From the NCBI GenBank assembly GCA_017538895.1, contig JAFYHY010000074.1, forward strand, positions 1 through 64,000: DNA of 64,000 bases, read 5' to 3'. The notes under the pieces were generated by a model, which saw only the letters and a list, made by a program, of their open reading frames with translations, did not search any database and had not been told where the DNA came from. This stretch comes from Aeriscardovia sp. Its GTDB lineage: Bacteria > Actinomycetota > Actinomycetes > Actinomycetales > Bifidobacteriaceae. The position numbers and the translations under genes are program-made. Each line of letters opens with the position of its first letter. Within the stretch, counting starts at the first letter, position 1. Positions 47,092 to 55,861 of this stretch are shown piece by piece.

Positions 47092-47103
47092 CACAATAAA
47101 ACT

Positions 47104-48018
47104 ATGCCAGATCTTGTACAGAGCATTGGTCAATCAAATGCAAAAGCAATTTTATTAGGTGAACATTCAGTGGTATATGGGTATCCAGCTATTGCTATTC
47201 CACTGACATCTCTTCAATTGACAGTGACGATCAGCCCATCTGAAACTACTAATGAACCGTATCTCATTACTGATTCGTATCAAGGTCTTTTTTCAGAAGC
47301 ACCACAAGAATTTTCTGGTATTCATTTCCTTGTTCATACCTTTTTAAAGAACCAGCCATGTTATCTTACCTACACTAGTTCTATCCCACAGGGGAGAGGC
47401 CTTGGGTCATCAGCAGCTTCCTCGTACGCTACCTTGCGTGCTTTAAACCGTTATTGTCATCTTCAGCTCACACTCGAGCAAATGACACAATATGGTAACC
47501 AGGCAGAAGATATTACGCATGGAAAAGCAAGCGGATTAGATTTAGCGACGATTATGCATGAACAGCCAATTTACTTTGATGAGCATAATCACTTTTACCC
47601 ACTGCTACAGCATATTGGAGCATGGCTCGTTATTGCTGATAGTGGTACGTATGGGCATACCAAAGAAGCTGTTCTTTCTGTTCATGATCAAATCTTGCAT
47701 GATGGAAAACAAAAAGAGTGTGACCGTTTAGGATCTCTCGCGCGTTATGGTAAAGAAGCGTGGGATCATCATAATATTCCTGAACTGGGGAAATTATTCA
47801 ATCAAGCGCATCAGATTCTTACAGACTTTCATCTCTCCACGCCAGTATTAGAAACATTAATTCATGCAGCACAAGAATCTGGAGCTCTTGGCGCCAAACT
47901 GAGTGGATCAGGGCTTGGTGGAATTATCATTGCTTTAGCAGATACCGCAGAAAAAGCACAACACATTTATTATGCGTTACAACCATTAGCTGCTCACGTA
48001 TGGATTGAAGAAATCTAG
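47104..48018 (+). CDS. mvk: Mevalonate kinase
   Basis: First step of the lower mevalonate pathway: mevalonate to 5-phosphomevalonate. The start is ATG 47104; frame continues upstream but runs through the ldh terminator. The 304-residue GHMP kinase has 'AKAILLGEHSVVYGYPAIA' (motif 1 with the catalytic-pocket His/Ser region), 'SIPQGRGLGSSAASSYATL' (motif 2, P-loop) and 'GAKLSGSGLGGIIIALAD' (motif 3). No ribosome site is visible in the 12 bases between hairpin and ATG, so the mRNA may be leaderless or nearly so. mvaD follows with 7 bases between. Confidence 0.93.
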   Translation: MPDLVQSIGQSNAKAILLGEHSVVYGYPAIAIPLTSLQLTVTISPSETTNEPYLITDSYQGLFSEAPQEFSGIHFLVHTFLKNQPCYLTYTSSIPQGRGLGSSAASSYATLRALNRYCHLQLTLEQMTQYGNQAEDITHGKASGLDLATIMHEQPIYFDEHNHFYPLLQHIGAWLVIADSGTYGHTKEAVLSVHDQILHDGKQKECDRLGSLARYGKEAWDHHNIPELGKLFNQAHQILTDFHLSTPVLETLIHAAQESGALGAKLSGSGLGGIIIALADTAEKAQHIYYALQPLAAHVWIEEI

Positions 48019-48025
48019 GAGAATT

Positions 48026-49003
48026 ATGAGTCACACAGCAGTAGCAAAAGCACACGCTAACATTGCTCTTGTTAAATATTGGGGTAAAAAGAATGATGAT
48101 CTTCGTATTCCATGGTGTTCTAATATCTCAATGACTCTCCAAGATTATTGGACAGAAACACGCTTCATCCCACAGCCACAGAAGTCGTCTCGCACATTCT
48201 TTTTAAATGGCGAAGAAATACATGATGATGCAGCTTCCCGCGTTATACGGTATATTGATCGATTACAACAACACTACCATCTTACGGGCGGATACACCAT
48301 CATTTCCAACAATCATGTTCCGCTATCTGCTGGATTCGCAAGCTCAGCTTCTGGATTTGCTGCTTTAGCCGGATCATTCGCTGCAGCCTATGAGCTTGAT
48401 GTTACTCAACGAGAACTCACACGATTAGCACGCTTAGGATCAGGATCAGCCTCACGATCTATCTACGGTGGATTCGTTAAATGGGTTGCTGGCACTGATC
48501 ATCAGTCATCATTCGCCTACCCATTAGATGAATATCCTTCCTGTAATATCACTGTCATCTCCGTTACTCTCAATACAAGAGGAAAGAAAATTTCATCAAC
48601 CGAAGCAATGAGACGATCAGTAGCCTCACCATACTTCCCAACATGGGTCACAGAATGTAACCAATGCTGCACATTCATGGAAACAGCAATCCACAACAAT
48701 GATTTCACAACCATTGGCCAACTCGCACAACAAAATGCTATTGAGATGCATGCAATGACCTTATGCACTCAACCAGGCTTCACCTATTTCACACCACAAA
48801 CACTCGCTATTACCAACTTCATACAGCAGCTATGTGATAACGGATTAGAATGCTACTGGACCTGTGACGCAGGACCTAATCCAAAAATCCTTGTGCAAGC
48901 ATCACACCAACAAGAAGTAATCACTCAACTGACCGCAGCTTTCCCACACCTCACCTACGAAACCACCACCTTCGGTCCAGGAATAGAGATACGCCATGAA
49001 TAA
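48026..49003 (+). CDS. mvaD: Diphosphomevalonate decarboxylase
   Basis: Converts diphosphomevalonate to isopentenyl diphosphate with ATP. ATG 48026 follows AGGAG at 48017-48021 that overlaps the mvk stop. The 325-residue protein shows 'AHANIALVKYWGKKNDDLRI' and 'LPCSNISMTL'-type sequence ('IPWCSNISMTL'), the decarboxylase hallmark separating it from other GHMP enzymes. 'SAGFASSASGFAALA' is the ATP loop and 'RLGSGSASRSIYGGF' the catalytic segment. The 3' end overlaps pmk by 8 bases. Confidence 0.95.
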   Translation: MSHTAVAKAHANIALVKYWGKKNDDLRIPWCSNISMTLQDYWTETRFIPQPQKSSRTFFLNGEEIHDDAASRVIRYIDRLQQHYHLTGGYTIISNNHVPLSAGFASSASGFAALAGSFAAAYELDVTQRELTRLARLGSGSASRSIYGGFVKWVAGTDHQSSFAYPLDEYPSCNITVISVTLNTRGKKISSTEAMRRSVASPYFPTWVTECNQCCTFMETAIHNNDFTTIGQLAQQNAIEMHAMTLCTQPGFTYFTPQTLAITNFIQQLCDNGLECYWTCDAGPNPKILVQASHQQEVITQLTAAFPHLTYETTTFGPGIEIRHE

Positions 49004-50075
49004 TCACCAAACCGTACCAGGCAAACTCTACCTCGCCGGAGAATACGCTGCACTCCATCCAGGATCACCAGCAGTCATCATGAGCGTCAACCGATATCTC
49101 ACCGCCACCTTCCAACACACCACATACCACCAAGGACTCACCTTTACCTCCAGCCAATTCCCCAATCAACACAGCACTCTTATATCAGAACAATCCTTCA
49201 CATCACTAAACCTATATGACCCTTTCATCTTCGCTCAATCAGCGGCATTATGCGCACTACATTATTGCTATCAACACCACGCAACAGCCACACCATTACA
49301 TGGAGATATTTCCATCACCAGTACACTCAACAACGCCAACGGAACCAAACTCGGATTAGGATCATCAGCAGCCGTCACCGTTGCCATCATCAAAGTCATA
49401 CTCCACGAATACGGTTACCCCGTCGATAACTCATTACCCAGCAGACTACGCCTCTTCAAACTAGCAGCACTCGCACACTATCGCGTTCAACAGAATGGGT
49501 CTTGTGGTGATATTGCTGCTTGCACCGGAGAAGGGTTAATCGAGTATCACACCTTTGATTCCGAATGGTTAAAAGATCAACTCAAGCATTTCTCATTAAG
49601 CCATATTATTGATGATCTTCAGTGGCCAGGATTATCAATTCGTTGCCTTCCACCAGTAGAAGATCTACGCATTGTACCTGCTTGGACTGGCAAACCAGCA
49701 TCAACTTCTGCACTGATTCGGCAATGCCAACCAGTAGATCCTTTACTGATGGATGATTTTTACCGTCATACTGCTCTTTGTGTTGCGCAAATTGTGGATG
49801 GCTTTTACAAAAATAATAAAGAGTCTATATATACTGGAATCATCAGTAACAGAGAAAACTTGGAGTCTTTCGCCCAACATACTGGAATTATGTTAGAAAC
49901 ACCATTAATACAAAAAGCTTTACATATTTCTGATGATTATCAGATTGCAGCAAAGACTTCAGGTGCCGGTGGTGGTGACTGTATTATTGCAGTCAATGAA
50001 TCATCAGACCAACTCAACCAGATGATTCAAGCGTGGAAAAAAATTAGTGTCATCCCTCTTAATGAAATCATATAA
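48996..50075 (+). CDS. Phosphomevalonate kinase
   Basis: Phosphorylates 5-phosphomevalonate to the diphosphate. GHMP kinase of 359 residues: 'PGKLYLAGEYAALHPGSPAV' (motif 1), 'KLGLGSSAAVTVAI' (motif 2) and 'AAKTSGAGGGDCIIAV' (motif 3, the 'SGAGGGD' form typical of bacterial phosphomevalonate kinase). The reading frame starts inside mvaD, so they are coupled. Codon use changes within the gene: the first about 500 bases favour C-ending codons, the rest T-ending codons. Confidence 0.93.
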   Translation: MNNHQTVPGKLYLAGEYAALHPGSPAVIMSVNRYLTATFQHTTYHQGLTFTSSQFPNQHSTLISEQSFTSLNLYDPFIFAQSAALCALHYCYQHHATATPLHGDISITSTLNNANGTKLGLGSSAAVTVAIIKVILHEYGYPVDNSLPSRLRLFKLAALAHYRVQQNGSCGDIAACTGEGLIEYHTFDSEWLKDQLKHFSLSHIIDDLQWPGLSIRCLPPVEDLRIVPAWTGKPASTSALIRQCQPVDPLLMDDFYRHTALCVAQIVDGFYKNNKESIYTGIISNRENLESFAQHTGIMLETPLIQKALHISDDYQIAAKTSGAGGGDCIIAVNESSDQLNQMIQAWKKISVIPLNEII

Positions 50076-50110
50076 ATGTACATAAGTAGGGAAGTTATGG
50101 AGATATATGT

Positions 50111-51241
50111 ATGAATTTAAGTGGACAAGCTGCACAACGAAAAAATGACCATATTCGTCTTGCAAACAAACAACAGTCTGTACAACACAGTAACGATTTT
50201 GACCGTGTCAAATTGTTACGCCCAACACTGCCTGAAACACATGTACAGCAACGATCTTTACTGACTGATTTCTTTAGTCATCATGTATCAGCACCATTTT
50301 TCATTAATGCAATTACTGGTGGTACTGATACCGCCACAAAAATTAATTGTGCTTTATCACGTATTGCCCGTAAGCATCATCTTGTAATGGCTTTTGGTTC
50401 CGCTAATATCGTTGGAAAAGACCCTCAACGTTTACAAGGATTCCTTCAAGCACGACAAGAAAATCCTGATGGTCCAATCATCATTAATGTGAATCCAACA
50501 ACTCCAATTGAAACAATCCAAACTTTAATCAAACAATTAAAACCAGTAGCCTTACAAATTCATGTCAATGCTGTTCAAGAAATCGTTATGCCCGAAGGTG
50601 AACGAGACTTCCGTTGGATTACGCACATTAAACAAGTTAAGGATGCAGTTACTCTTCCAGTTATTGTCAAAGAAGTTGGTTTTGGTTTTGATATTGCATC
50701 TATTGGCCTTTTAGCACAATTAGGTGTTGATGCCATTGATATTTCTGGTCAAGGTGGAACTAATTTCGCCCTCATCGAAAATTCACGTCGTACCGAAGAA
50801 GACGATTTTAGTTATCTTGCCGATAGTGGTTTTTCAACAGTCCAATCGCTTATTAACGCGCAACTTGTTCGCCGTCTTTTTACTGAGGAAACACAACAAT
50901 CTGATCATGCGCGTAATACAGCGGCAGATACACCACAAACCATGCCATTTATTATCGCCTCTGGAGGCGTACGCAACCCTCTCGATGTTCTCAAATCTCT
51001 TGTTCTTGGAGCCCAATGGGTTGGTGTTAGCGGATCCTTCCTCCATACACTGTTATCCTACGGTGAAGACGCTCTCGATAAGCGTCTCACCACATGGAAA
51101 CAACAATTACGCAGTCTTCTCGCATTATATGGAATCCAACGACTCTCGTCAGTACATACTATTGATTGGATTACTGATAATGAACTCGAAAGTTATATGA
51201 GACAAATGAACCATAAATGCGGTTTTACATCACTTGATTAA
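50111..51241 (+). CDS. fni: Type 2 isopentenyl-diphosphate isomerase
   Basis: FMN/NADPH-dependent isomerase interconverting isopentenyl and dimethylallyl diphosphate, 376 residues. 'APFFINAITGGTDTATKINC' is the FMN loop, 'MAFGSANIV', 'VIVKEVGFGFD', 'DISGQGGTNFALIENSRR' and 'IIASGGVRNPLDVLKSLVLG' follow the TIM-barrel order. Last gene of mvk-mvaD-pmk-fni, the order known from lactic acid bacteria and some Streptomyces. The upstream mevalonate genes (HMG-CoA synthase and reductase) are not in this window. Confidence 0.95.
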   Translation: MNLSGQAAQRKNDHIRLANKQQSVQHSNDFDRVKLLRPTLPETHVQQRSLLTDFFSHHVSAPFFINAITGGTDTATKINCALSRIARKHHLVMAFGSANIVGKDPQRLQGFLQARQENPDGPIIINVNPTTPIETIQTLIKQLKPVALQIHVNAVQEIVMPEGERDFRWITHIKQVKDAVTLPVIVKEVGFGFDIASIGLLAQLGVDAIDISGQGGTNFALIENSRRTEEDDFSYLADSGFSTVQSLINAQLVRRLFTEETQQSDHARNTAADTPQTMPFIIASGGVRNPLDVLKSLVLGAQWVGVSGSFLHTLLSYGEDALDKRLTTWKQQLRSLLALYGIQRLSSVHTIDWITDNELESYMRQMNHKCGFTSLD

Positions 51242-51279
51242 AAAGAACGTAAAAGCAACTATAAGAAGAAGGGGTGCGG

Positions 51280-51285
51280 TATAGT
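51280..51285 (+). promoter_or_regulatory. -10 box predicting a leaderless nrdR mRNA
   Basis: TATAGT ends 6 bases before the nrdR ATG (51292), the spacing at which transcription would begin at or next to the start codon. A purine-rich AAGAAGGGG at 51264-51274 lies too far upstream to be the ribosome site of this ATG. No clear -35 is seen. Confidence 0.45.
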
Positions 51286-51291
51286 CAGAGT

Positions 51292-51765
51292 ATGCGTTGT
51301 CCGTTTTGCCAGAATATAGATACAAAAGTAATTGATACCCGTGAAAGTGCCCATGGCAACTCAATTCGTCGACGTCGTGTTTGCCTCCAATGCGGTCGCC
51401 GATTCACCACCATTGAATCTACTCAATTACTTGTCCTCAAAAATAATGGGGAAGTTGAGCCATTCAGCCGTGACAAAGTTATTAATGGTGTACGACGTGC
51501 ATGCAAAGGCAGAAACATTAGCGAAGCTGATTTGAATCAGCTGGGTCGACAAGTTGAAGAGAAATTACGACAATCTGGTACTGCTCAAGTTACCAGTGAT
51601 GAAGTGGGGACAGCTGTTCTCGAACCATTGCGTAATGTTGATGAAATTGCTTACTTGCGTTTTGCTAGTGTTTATCGTAACTTTTCAACGCTAGACGATT
51701 TCGAAGATGCGATTCAATGGCTTCGAAATAATACGAACCATAATGCTCCGTCAGAAGACAGATAA
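51292..51765 (+). CDS. nrdR: Transcriptional repressor NrdR
   Basis: Zinc-ribbon/ATP-cone repressor of ribonucleotide reductase genes, 157 residues. The universally conserved 'MRCPFC' fixes the start at ATG 51292. The zinc ribbon uses 'CPFC' and 'CLQC'. The ATP-cone begins around 'LVLKNNGEVEPFSRDKVI' and ends 'VGTAVLEPLRNVDEIAYLRF'. dATP/ATP binding controls DNA binding at paired NrdR boxes; no nrd gene or such box is in the window. The bidirectional terminator overlaps its stop. Confidence 0.96.
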   Translation: MRCPFCQNIDTKVIDTRESAHGNSIRRRRVCLQCGRRFTTIESTQLLVLKNNGEVEPFSRDKVINGVRRACKGRNISEADLNQLGRQVEEKLRQSGTAQVTSDEVGTAVLEPLRNVDEIAYLRFASVYRNFSTLDDFEDAIQWLRNNTNHNAPSEDR

Positions 51766-51809
51766 TCAATTCTTCATTATGCTTTCATCAGAATGATTAT
51801 CTGTCTTCT
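51753..51809. terminator. Bidirectional terminator between nrdR and helD
   Basis: Perfect 16-bp arms (51753-51768, 51794-51809) with an extra inner TTCT/AGAA pair. The left arm contains the nrdR stop codon. helD ends at 51821 on the other strand. Confidence 0.8.
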
Positions 51810-51820
51810 AGCAATGAGCA

Positions 51821-54097
51821 TTATCTGCATAAATTAATGATCTGCTGATCTCCTGCTGATTGCATGATCATTAATTTTTGTGTTGCACGCGTGATAGCAA
51901 CATATAAATCAGAGGCAAACGTCAGATGGTTGCTGCTTTTTTCTTGAATTTGTCCTGGATTGATTAAGATGACCTCATCATATTCCAACCCTTTTGCCTC
52001 TTGAGGAGTGATAAAGTCAAGCTGTTTTTCCCATTTATTCTGATTCTGCAGGTAATCAATCAGCGAATGATCAAGAAGAGATGAGCATGAGTTATAGAAT
52101 TTCTTCTCTAGATCTTTATAGCAAGAAGGAGATGCAATAACTGCAATACGTCCTGATCCATCGGTTGAAATATATGTTTCAATACCATGAATAATTTGCT
52201 GCGTAAGCTGGGTAAATAACTCATCGGTATGAGTAGTAGAAATGAACTCGACGGCATTCTGAAGAGATCGGGCTGCAGTTACTGTGGAGACATATAATCC
52301 TTCACTTTTTGCAAACTTTGAGGCTAAAGTAGCTACTTCTTGTGGATTACGATAATCCACTGTTAGCTCTTTGATGTCCCATCCTGATGGTCCGAAAACA
52401 GATGTCATCGTTTTTTCCCATGATCGTGTACCACCTAAAGCACTTGTTTGTGCAATATCACCGACGATAGTAAACGATCGTGATGGGCAACGACGCTTTA
52501 GCATTCGCCATTCCATCTGTGTTAATTCTTGAGCTTCATCAACAACAACATGACCGAAGGTCCATGTTCTATCTAAGGCAGCTTGATCAATAATAGAAGA
52601 GGTATCATCCAATCCTTCCATCGTATTAACAAGCTGTTGCACATCCACTAATCCTTTTGCAACGCCATAGGTAGCTAATGATTGCTTTGCAAACTGTTCT
52701 GCTTCAGCACGTTCAGAGGTTTGTTGAGGTGTGGTCGCAGACCCGAGCAGTTCCATAGCTTCATCAAGTAATGGGATATCAGAAACGGTCCATGAAACAT
52801 CTTGAGGTCGATACAATTGACTGATCTCATCTTCTGATAACCATGGAGCACAAATTTTTAATCGTTGTGGTTTAGCCCATAGGTCTTTTAGTAACCATTC
52901 TGCGGTCATTGGTAACCAGGATAAGTTCAGTGTCTTTTTTACTTTGTCATCCAGTAAGAGCATGTGACGGATGTGGTCTAAATCTGATTGACTTGGCGTA
53001 TATGTTAGCTTTTTTACGTAATGATGTAAGAGAGTACGGATCATTGTATTAACAAAAACAATACGTGCTTCGTTATGCGGTGTATGTGTTTGTAAAGCCA
53101 CTTCCTGCGCATGATGAATATCATCAGCGGTGATCTGTAATCGAACTGTTCCGATTGGAATCTCAGGAAGAGAGTGTGGAATGTGAATGTGTGATCGAAT
53201 AGCACGTTTAATTACTTTGGCCATTCGACGATCACCTTTTAGTTGAGCAACTGTCGGTGTATCAGTTTCAGATACGCTGAAACCTGGTAAGAGAGTTCCG
53301 ATTGTTCGTGTTAAAACACCTGTTTCACCTAAACTAGGTAACACTTGTTCAATATAACGAAGAAATGTTTGAGATGGTCCGACGATCAGAACACCAGAAT
53401 GTGTCATACGTTGACGGTGCGTATAAAGGAGATATGCTGCACGATGTAAAGCAACGGCAGTTTTACCAGTTCCTGGACCACCCTGAACAACTAATACCTT
53501 ATTCAGTGGGGAGCGAATAATTTTATCCTGTTCCGATTGAATAGTGGATACAATATCCGACATTTTACTGGTACGACGAGCAGCTAAAGACGCTAATAAT
53601 GATCCTTCACCATTTAACGTACCATTTTCAACCGCCTGTTGAGCAAGAGGAGAGTGGAGATCTAAAACATCATCTTCAATGCTTTTTACCTGACGTCCTT
53701 GTAAAGAAACATGGCGACGTACCACAATATTCATTGGATCTTCGGCTGTTGCTTCATAAAAAGGTCGAGCAGCATCAGCACGCCAATCAGTTAATAAATG
53801 TGATCGATTCTCATCTAATAGACCAAGACGACCAATATAATTTGATGTTCCATCGCTACTATATAAACGTCCAAAAACCAGACGATCCTGAACAGCTCGT
53901 AACTGTATTAAACGATCCTCATACATTGCTGCAAAAGAATCTCTTTCAGCTTGATATGTTGGTGACCCCTTACCACCATTACTACGTACTTTATTTAGAC
54001 GAGATTTCGTAATATTAGAAATCTCATCCAAACGATCATAAATAACTTCGATATTTTTTTGCTCCTGATTCAGCTGAGCAGAATAATTGTTAGCCAT
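51821..54097 (-). CDS. helD: HelD-like RNA polymerase recycling ATPase
   Basis: UvrD/Rep-like superfamily 1 protein of 758 residues that removes stalled RNA polymerase from DNA. ATG 54097 is chosen for GGAG just upstream; an in-frame TTG at 54115 is an alternative. Residues 1-40 form the N-terminal coiled coil that reaches into RNA polymerase ('QLNQEQKNIEVIYDRLDE'). Motif I is 'VVQGGPGTGKTAVALHR', motif II 'HVVVDEAQELTQME', motif III 'IVGDIAQTSA', motif IV 'VDYRNPQEVA', and motifs V/VI 'AKGLEYDEVILINP' and 'YVAITRATQKL'. In mycobacteria HelD/HelR protects against rifampicin, a known family property, not shown here. Confidence 0.93.
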   Translation of the reverse strand: MANNYSAQLNQEQKNIEVIYDRLDEISNITKSRLNKVRSNGGKGSPTYQAERDSFAAMYEDRLIQLRAVQDRLVFGRLYSSDGTSNYIGRLGLLDENRSHLLTDWRADAARPFYEATAEDPMNIVVRRHVSLQGRQVKSIEDDVLDLHSPLAQQAVENGTLNGEGSLLASLAARRTSKMSDIVSTIQSEQDKIIRSPLNKVLVVQGGPGTGKTAVALHRAAYLLYTHRQRMTHSGVLIVGPSQTFLRYIEQVLPSLGETGVLTRTIGTLLPGFSVSETDTPTVAQLKGDRRMAKVIKRAIRSHIHIPHSLPEIPIGTVRLQITADDIHHAQEVALQTHTPHNEARIVFVNTMIRTLLHHYVKKLTYTPSQSDLDHIRHMLLLDDKVKKTLNLSWLPMTAEWLLKDLWAKPQRLKICAPWLSEDEISQLYRPQDVSWTVSDIPLLDEAMELLGSATTPQQTSERAEAEQFAKQSLATYGVAKGLVDVQQLVNTMEGLDDTSSIIDQAALDRTWTFGHVVVDEAQELTQMEWRMLKRRCPSRSFTIVGDIAQTSALGGTRSWEKTMTSVFGPSGWDIKELTVDYRNPQEVATLASKFAKSEGLYVSTVTAARSLQNAVEFISTTHTDELFTQLTQQIIHGIETYISTDGSGRIAVIASPSCYKDLEKKFYNSCSSLLDHSLIDYLQNQNKWEKQLDFITPQEAKGLEYDEVILINPGQIQEKSSNHLTFASDLYVAITRATQKLMIMQSAGDQQIINLCR

Positions 54098-54203
54098 ACC
54101 TCTCCAAATGAGCAAACAGAACTGTCTAAAAATAAAGCATTTTATTTTACGCTTCGTCTTTCGACAAAAAATACATTGATCAAAAAAATAGTCTGTTTCA
54201 GGA

Positions 54204-54209
54204 TAAAAT
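54204..54209 (+). promoter_or_regulatory. Candidate -10 box of the dcw cluster
   Basis: TAAAAT lies 57 bases before the rsmH ATG in the 168-base divergent gap with helD. The nearest TTGATC (54176-54181) is 22 bases upstream, longer than ideal. No mraZ gene or clear mraZ-type direct repeats are present. Confidence 0.3.
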
Positions 54210-54265
54210 AGCTACTATTAGTTCGTACATTACTAGATATTTCTGCTGTTATAAATGAGGTTCAC

Positions 54266-55360
54266 ATGAAACAAAAAAATAGTGCTCCACACCGTCATCA
54301 GATACAAGAATTTGCACCAGGAACTATCAACTCAGCAGATACCATTACGACAGATGATGCGCAAAACATTCATCAACCAGTATTATTACAGCAATGCATT
54401 GATCTTATGCTTCCTGTATTACAAAAAGACAATGCAATCATTGTTGATGGAACGTTAGGATTAGCTGGACATGCTCAGGCTTTTCTTCATGCAGCATCTT
54501 CTTTTCATCTCATTGGAATTGATCAAGATGAAGAAGCTCTTGCTTTAGCAACACAACGATTAGATGAATTCCATGACAGGTTCACGCCTGTTCATTCATC
54601 GTTTGGACATTTTACACAAGTTATTCGAAATCTCGGGTATCAGAAAATTGATGCGGTTTTTCTTGACTTAGGACTGTCAAGTCTTCAAATTGATGAGAAA
54701 GATCGCGGATTCTCATACCTTATTGATGAGCCTCTTGATATGAGAATGGACACTAGCAAAGTAACCACGGCAGCTGATATTTTGCTGACTTATTCTGAAA
54801 AAGATTTAGTACGAATTTTCCGTGATTATGGTCAAGAACGGTGGGCGCAGAAAATAGCGCATGCTATTGTTACTGACCGTGTGATACAACCTTTTACCAC
54901 TACCACGCAATTAGCCCATTTAGTTGATTATGTTATTCCTCGTAAAAATCGTCCAGCAGGTAACCCAGCTAAACGTGTCTTCCAAGCGTTACGTATTGAA
55001 GTAAATGGAGAACTTGATCAGCTTCGAAGTGTTCTTCCGCAGATTGCATTACATCTGAACGTTGGAGGGCGAATTGTCATTGAGTCCTATCATTCTCTTG
55101 AAGATACAATCGTTAAACATTTCTTTACTAGTGGTTCACGCGTAGATGTGCCGCGTGGTATCCCAGAAATTCCTCCGGAACTACAACCTTATTTCAAGGA
55201 TATTACTCATGGTGCGCTTAAAGCGGATCAAAATGAAGTAGATACCAATCCACGATCACGTTCTGTACGTTTACGTGCAATAGAATTAGTAAAAGAGATA
55301 CCTCTGAAAGAACGTAATAAAATGAAACATAGCCTGCATGCAGAGGGAATGGTGGAGTAG
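54266..55360 (+). CDS. rsmH: 16S rRNA m4C1402 methyltransferase RsmH (MraW)
   Basis: SAM-dependent methyltransferase of 364 residues that modifies the ribosomal P site; conserved first gene of many dcw clusters. After about 35 extra N-terminal residues: 'HQPVLLQQCIDLM', 'IVDGTLGLAGHAQAFL' (SAM loop), 'GIDQDEEALALA', 'VFLDLGLSSLQIDEKDRGFS', 'PLDMRMD' and 'RVFQALRIEVNGELDQL'. GAGG at 54254-54257 precedes the ATG. ftsL starts 3 bases after the stop. Confidence 0.96.
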   Translation: MKQKNSAPHRHQIQEFAPGTINSADTITTDDAQNIHQPVLLQQCIDLMLPVLQKDNAIIVDGTLGLAGHAQAFLHAASSFHLIGIDQDEEALALATQRLDEFHDRFTPVHSSFGHFTQVIRNLGYQKIDAVFLDLGLSSLQIDEKDRGFSYLIDEPLDMRMDTSKVTTAADILLTYSEKDLVRIFRDYGQERWAQKIAHAIVTDRVIQPFTTTTQLAHLVDYVIPRKNRPAGNPAKRVFQALRIEVNGELDQLRSVLPQIALHLNVGGRIVIESYHSLEDTIVKHFFTSGSRVDVPRGIPEIPPELQPYFKDITHGALKADQNEVDTNPRSRSVRLRAIELVKEIPLKERNKMKHSLHAEGMVE

Positions 55361-55362
55361 TC

Positions 55363-55803
55363 ATGGATCATCAAAAGTGGTCACGGACAAAGAAAACTAG
55401 CAAAAAAATAACGAGGTCAGATACTGCTCATAGGTCTAATACTAGTAGACAACATCATACGACACATGTCTTGTCGTTTGTCTCGCGTTTACATCCAGTT
55501 GCCTGGTTTTTTATTGGTATTGCCTTTCTTCTTCTGTCCGCTTTAGGATCACTTTTCCTCCATGTCAAAATGGATCAAAACTCATTCAAAATGGCAACAA
55601 TACAGACAAATATCGGTGTTTTAACACAAAACGTTCAGGATGAGCAGACTATTCTAGATAAAGATCAATACGATTTGCCTAATAAAGCTCAAAAGTTAGG
55701 CATGGTTCTTGGATCTAATGCAATTACTATTAATCTATCCAAGCCAGTTGGCACACCAGTGAATAAAGGTGCAACTAATGTTCTTGAACCTAATCAAACA
55801 TGA
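55363..55803 (+). CDS. ftsL: FtsL-like septum protein
   Basis: Bitopic membrane protein of 146 residues in the ftsL position. A basic cytoplasmic tail of about 42 residues, one membrane segment (about 48-68), then an external coiled-coil region ('MATIQTNIGVLTQNVQDEQT') and a short C-terminal tail. This matches the FtsL/DivIC layout that binds FtsB and FtsQ and activates FtsWI. Sequence is poorly conserved in this family; position and layout are the main evidence. GGTGGAG lies before the ATG. Confidence 0.8.
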   Translation: MDHQKWSRTKKTSKKITRSDTAHRSNTSRQHHTTHVLSFVSRLHPVAWFFIGIAFLLLSALGSLFLHVKMDQNSFKMATIQTNIGVLTQNVQDEQTILDKDQYDLPNKAQKLGMVLGSNAITINLSKPVGTPVNKGATNVLEPNQT

Positions 55804-55861
55804 TGAGAAGACAGTATGACATCTATAGGTTTTAAGAACATAAATGTAGTTGAGGAGTATT

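Noticed and set aside
47059-47103. Upstream extension of mevalonate kinase
   Set aside because: The extension runs through the perfect ldh terminator hairpin and adds residues not aligned to the kinase family.
50724-51200. A 158-codon plus-strand frame inside fni
   Set aside because: It is in another frame of a well-supported enzyme gene and its translation is low-complexity with no family features.
53599-54012. A 137-codon plus-strand frame opposite helD
   Set aside because: It is antisense to conserved HelD sequence and lacks a ribosome site and recognisable domains.
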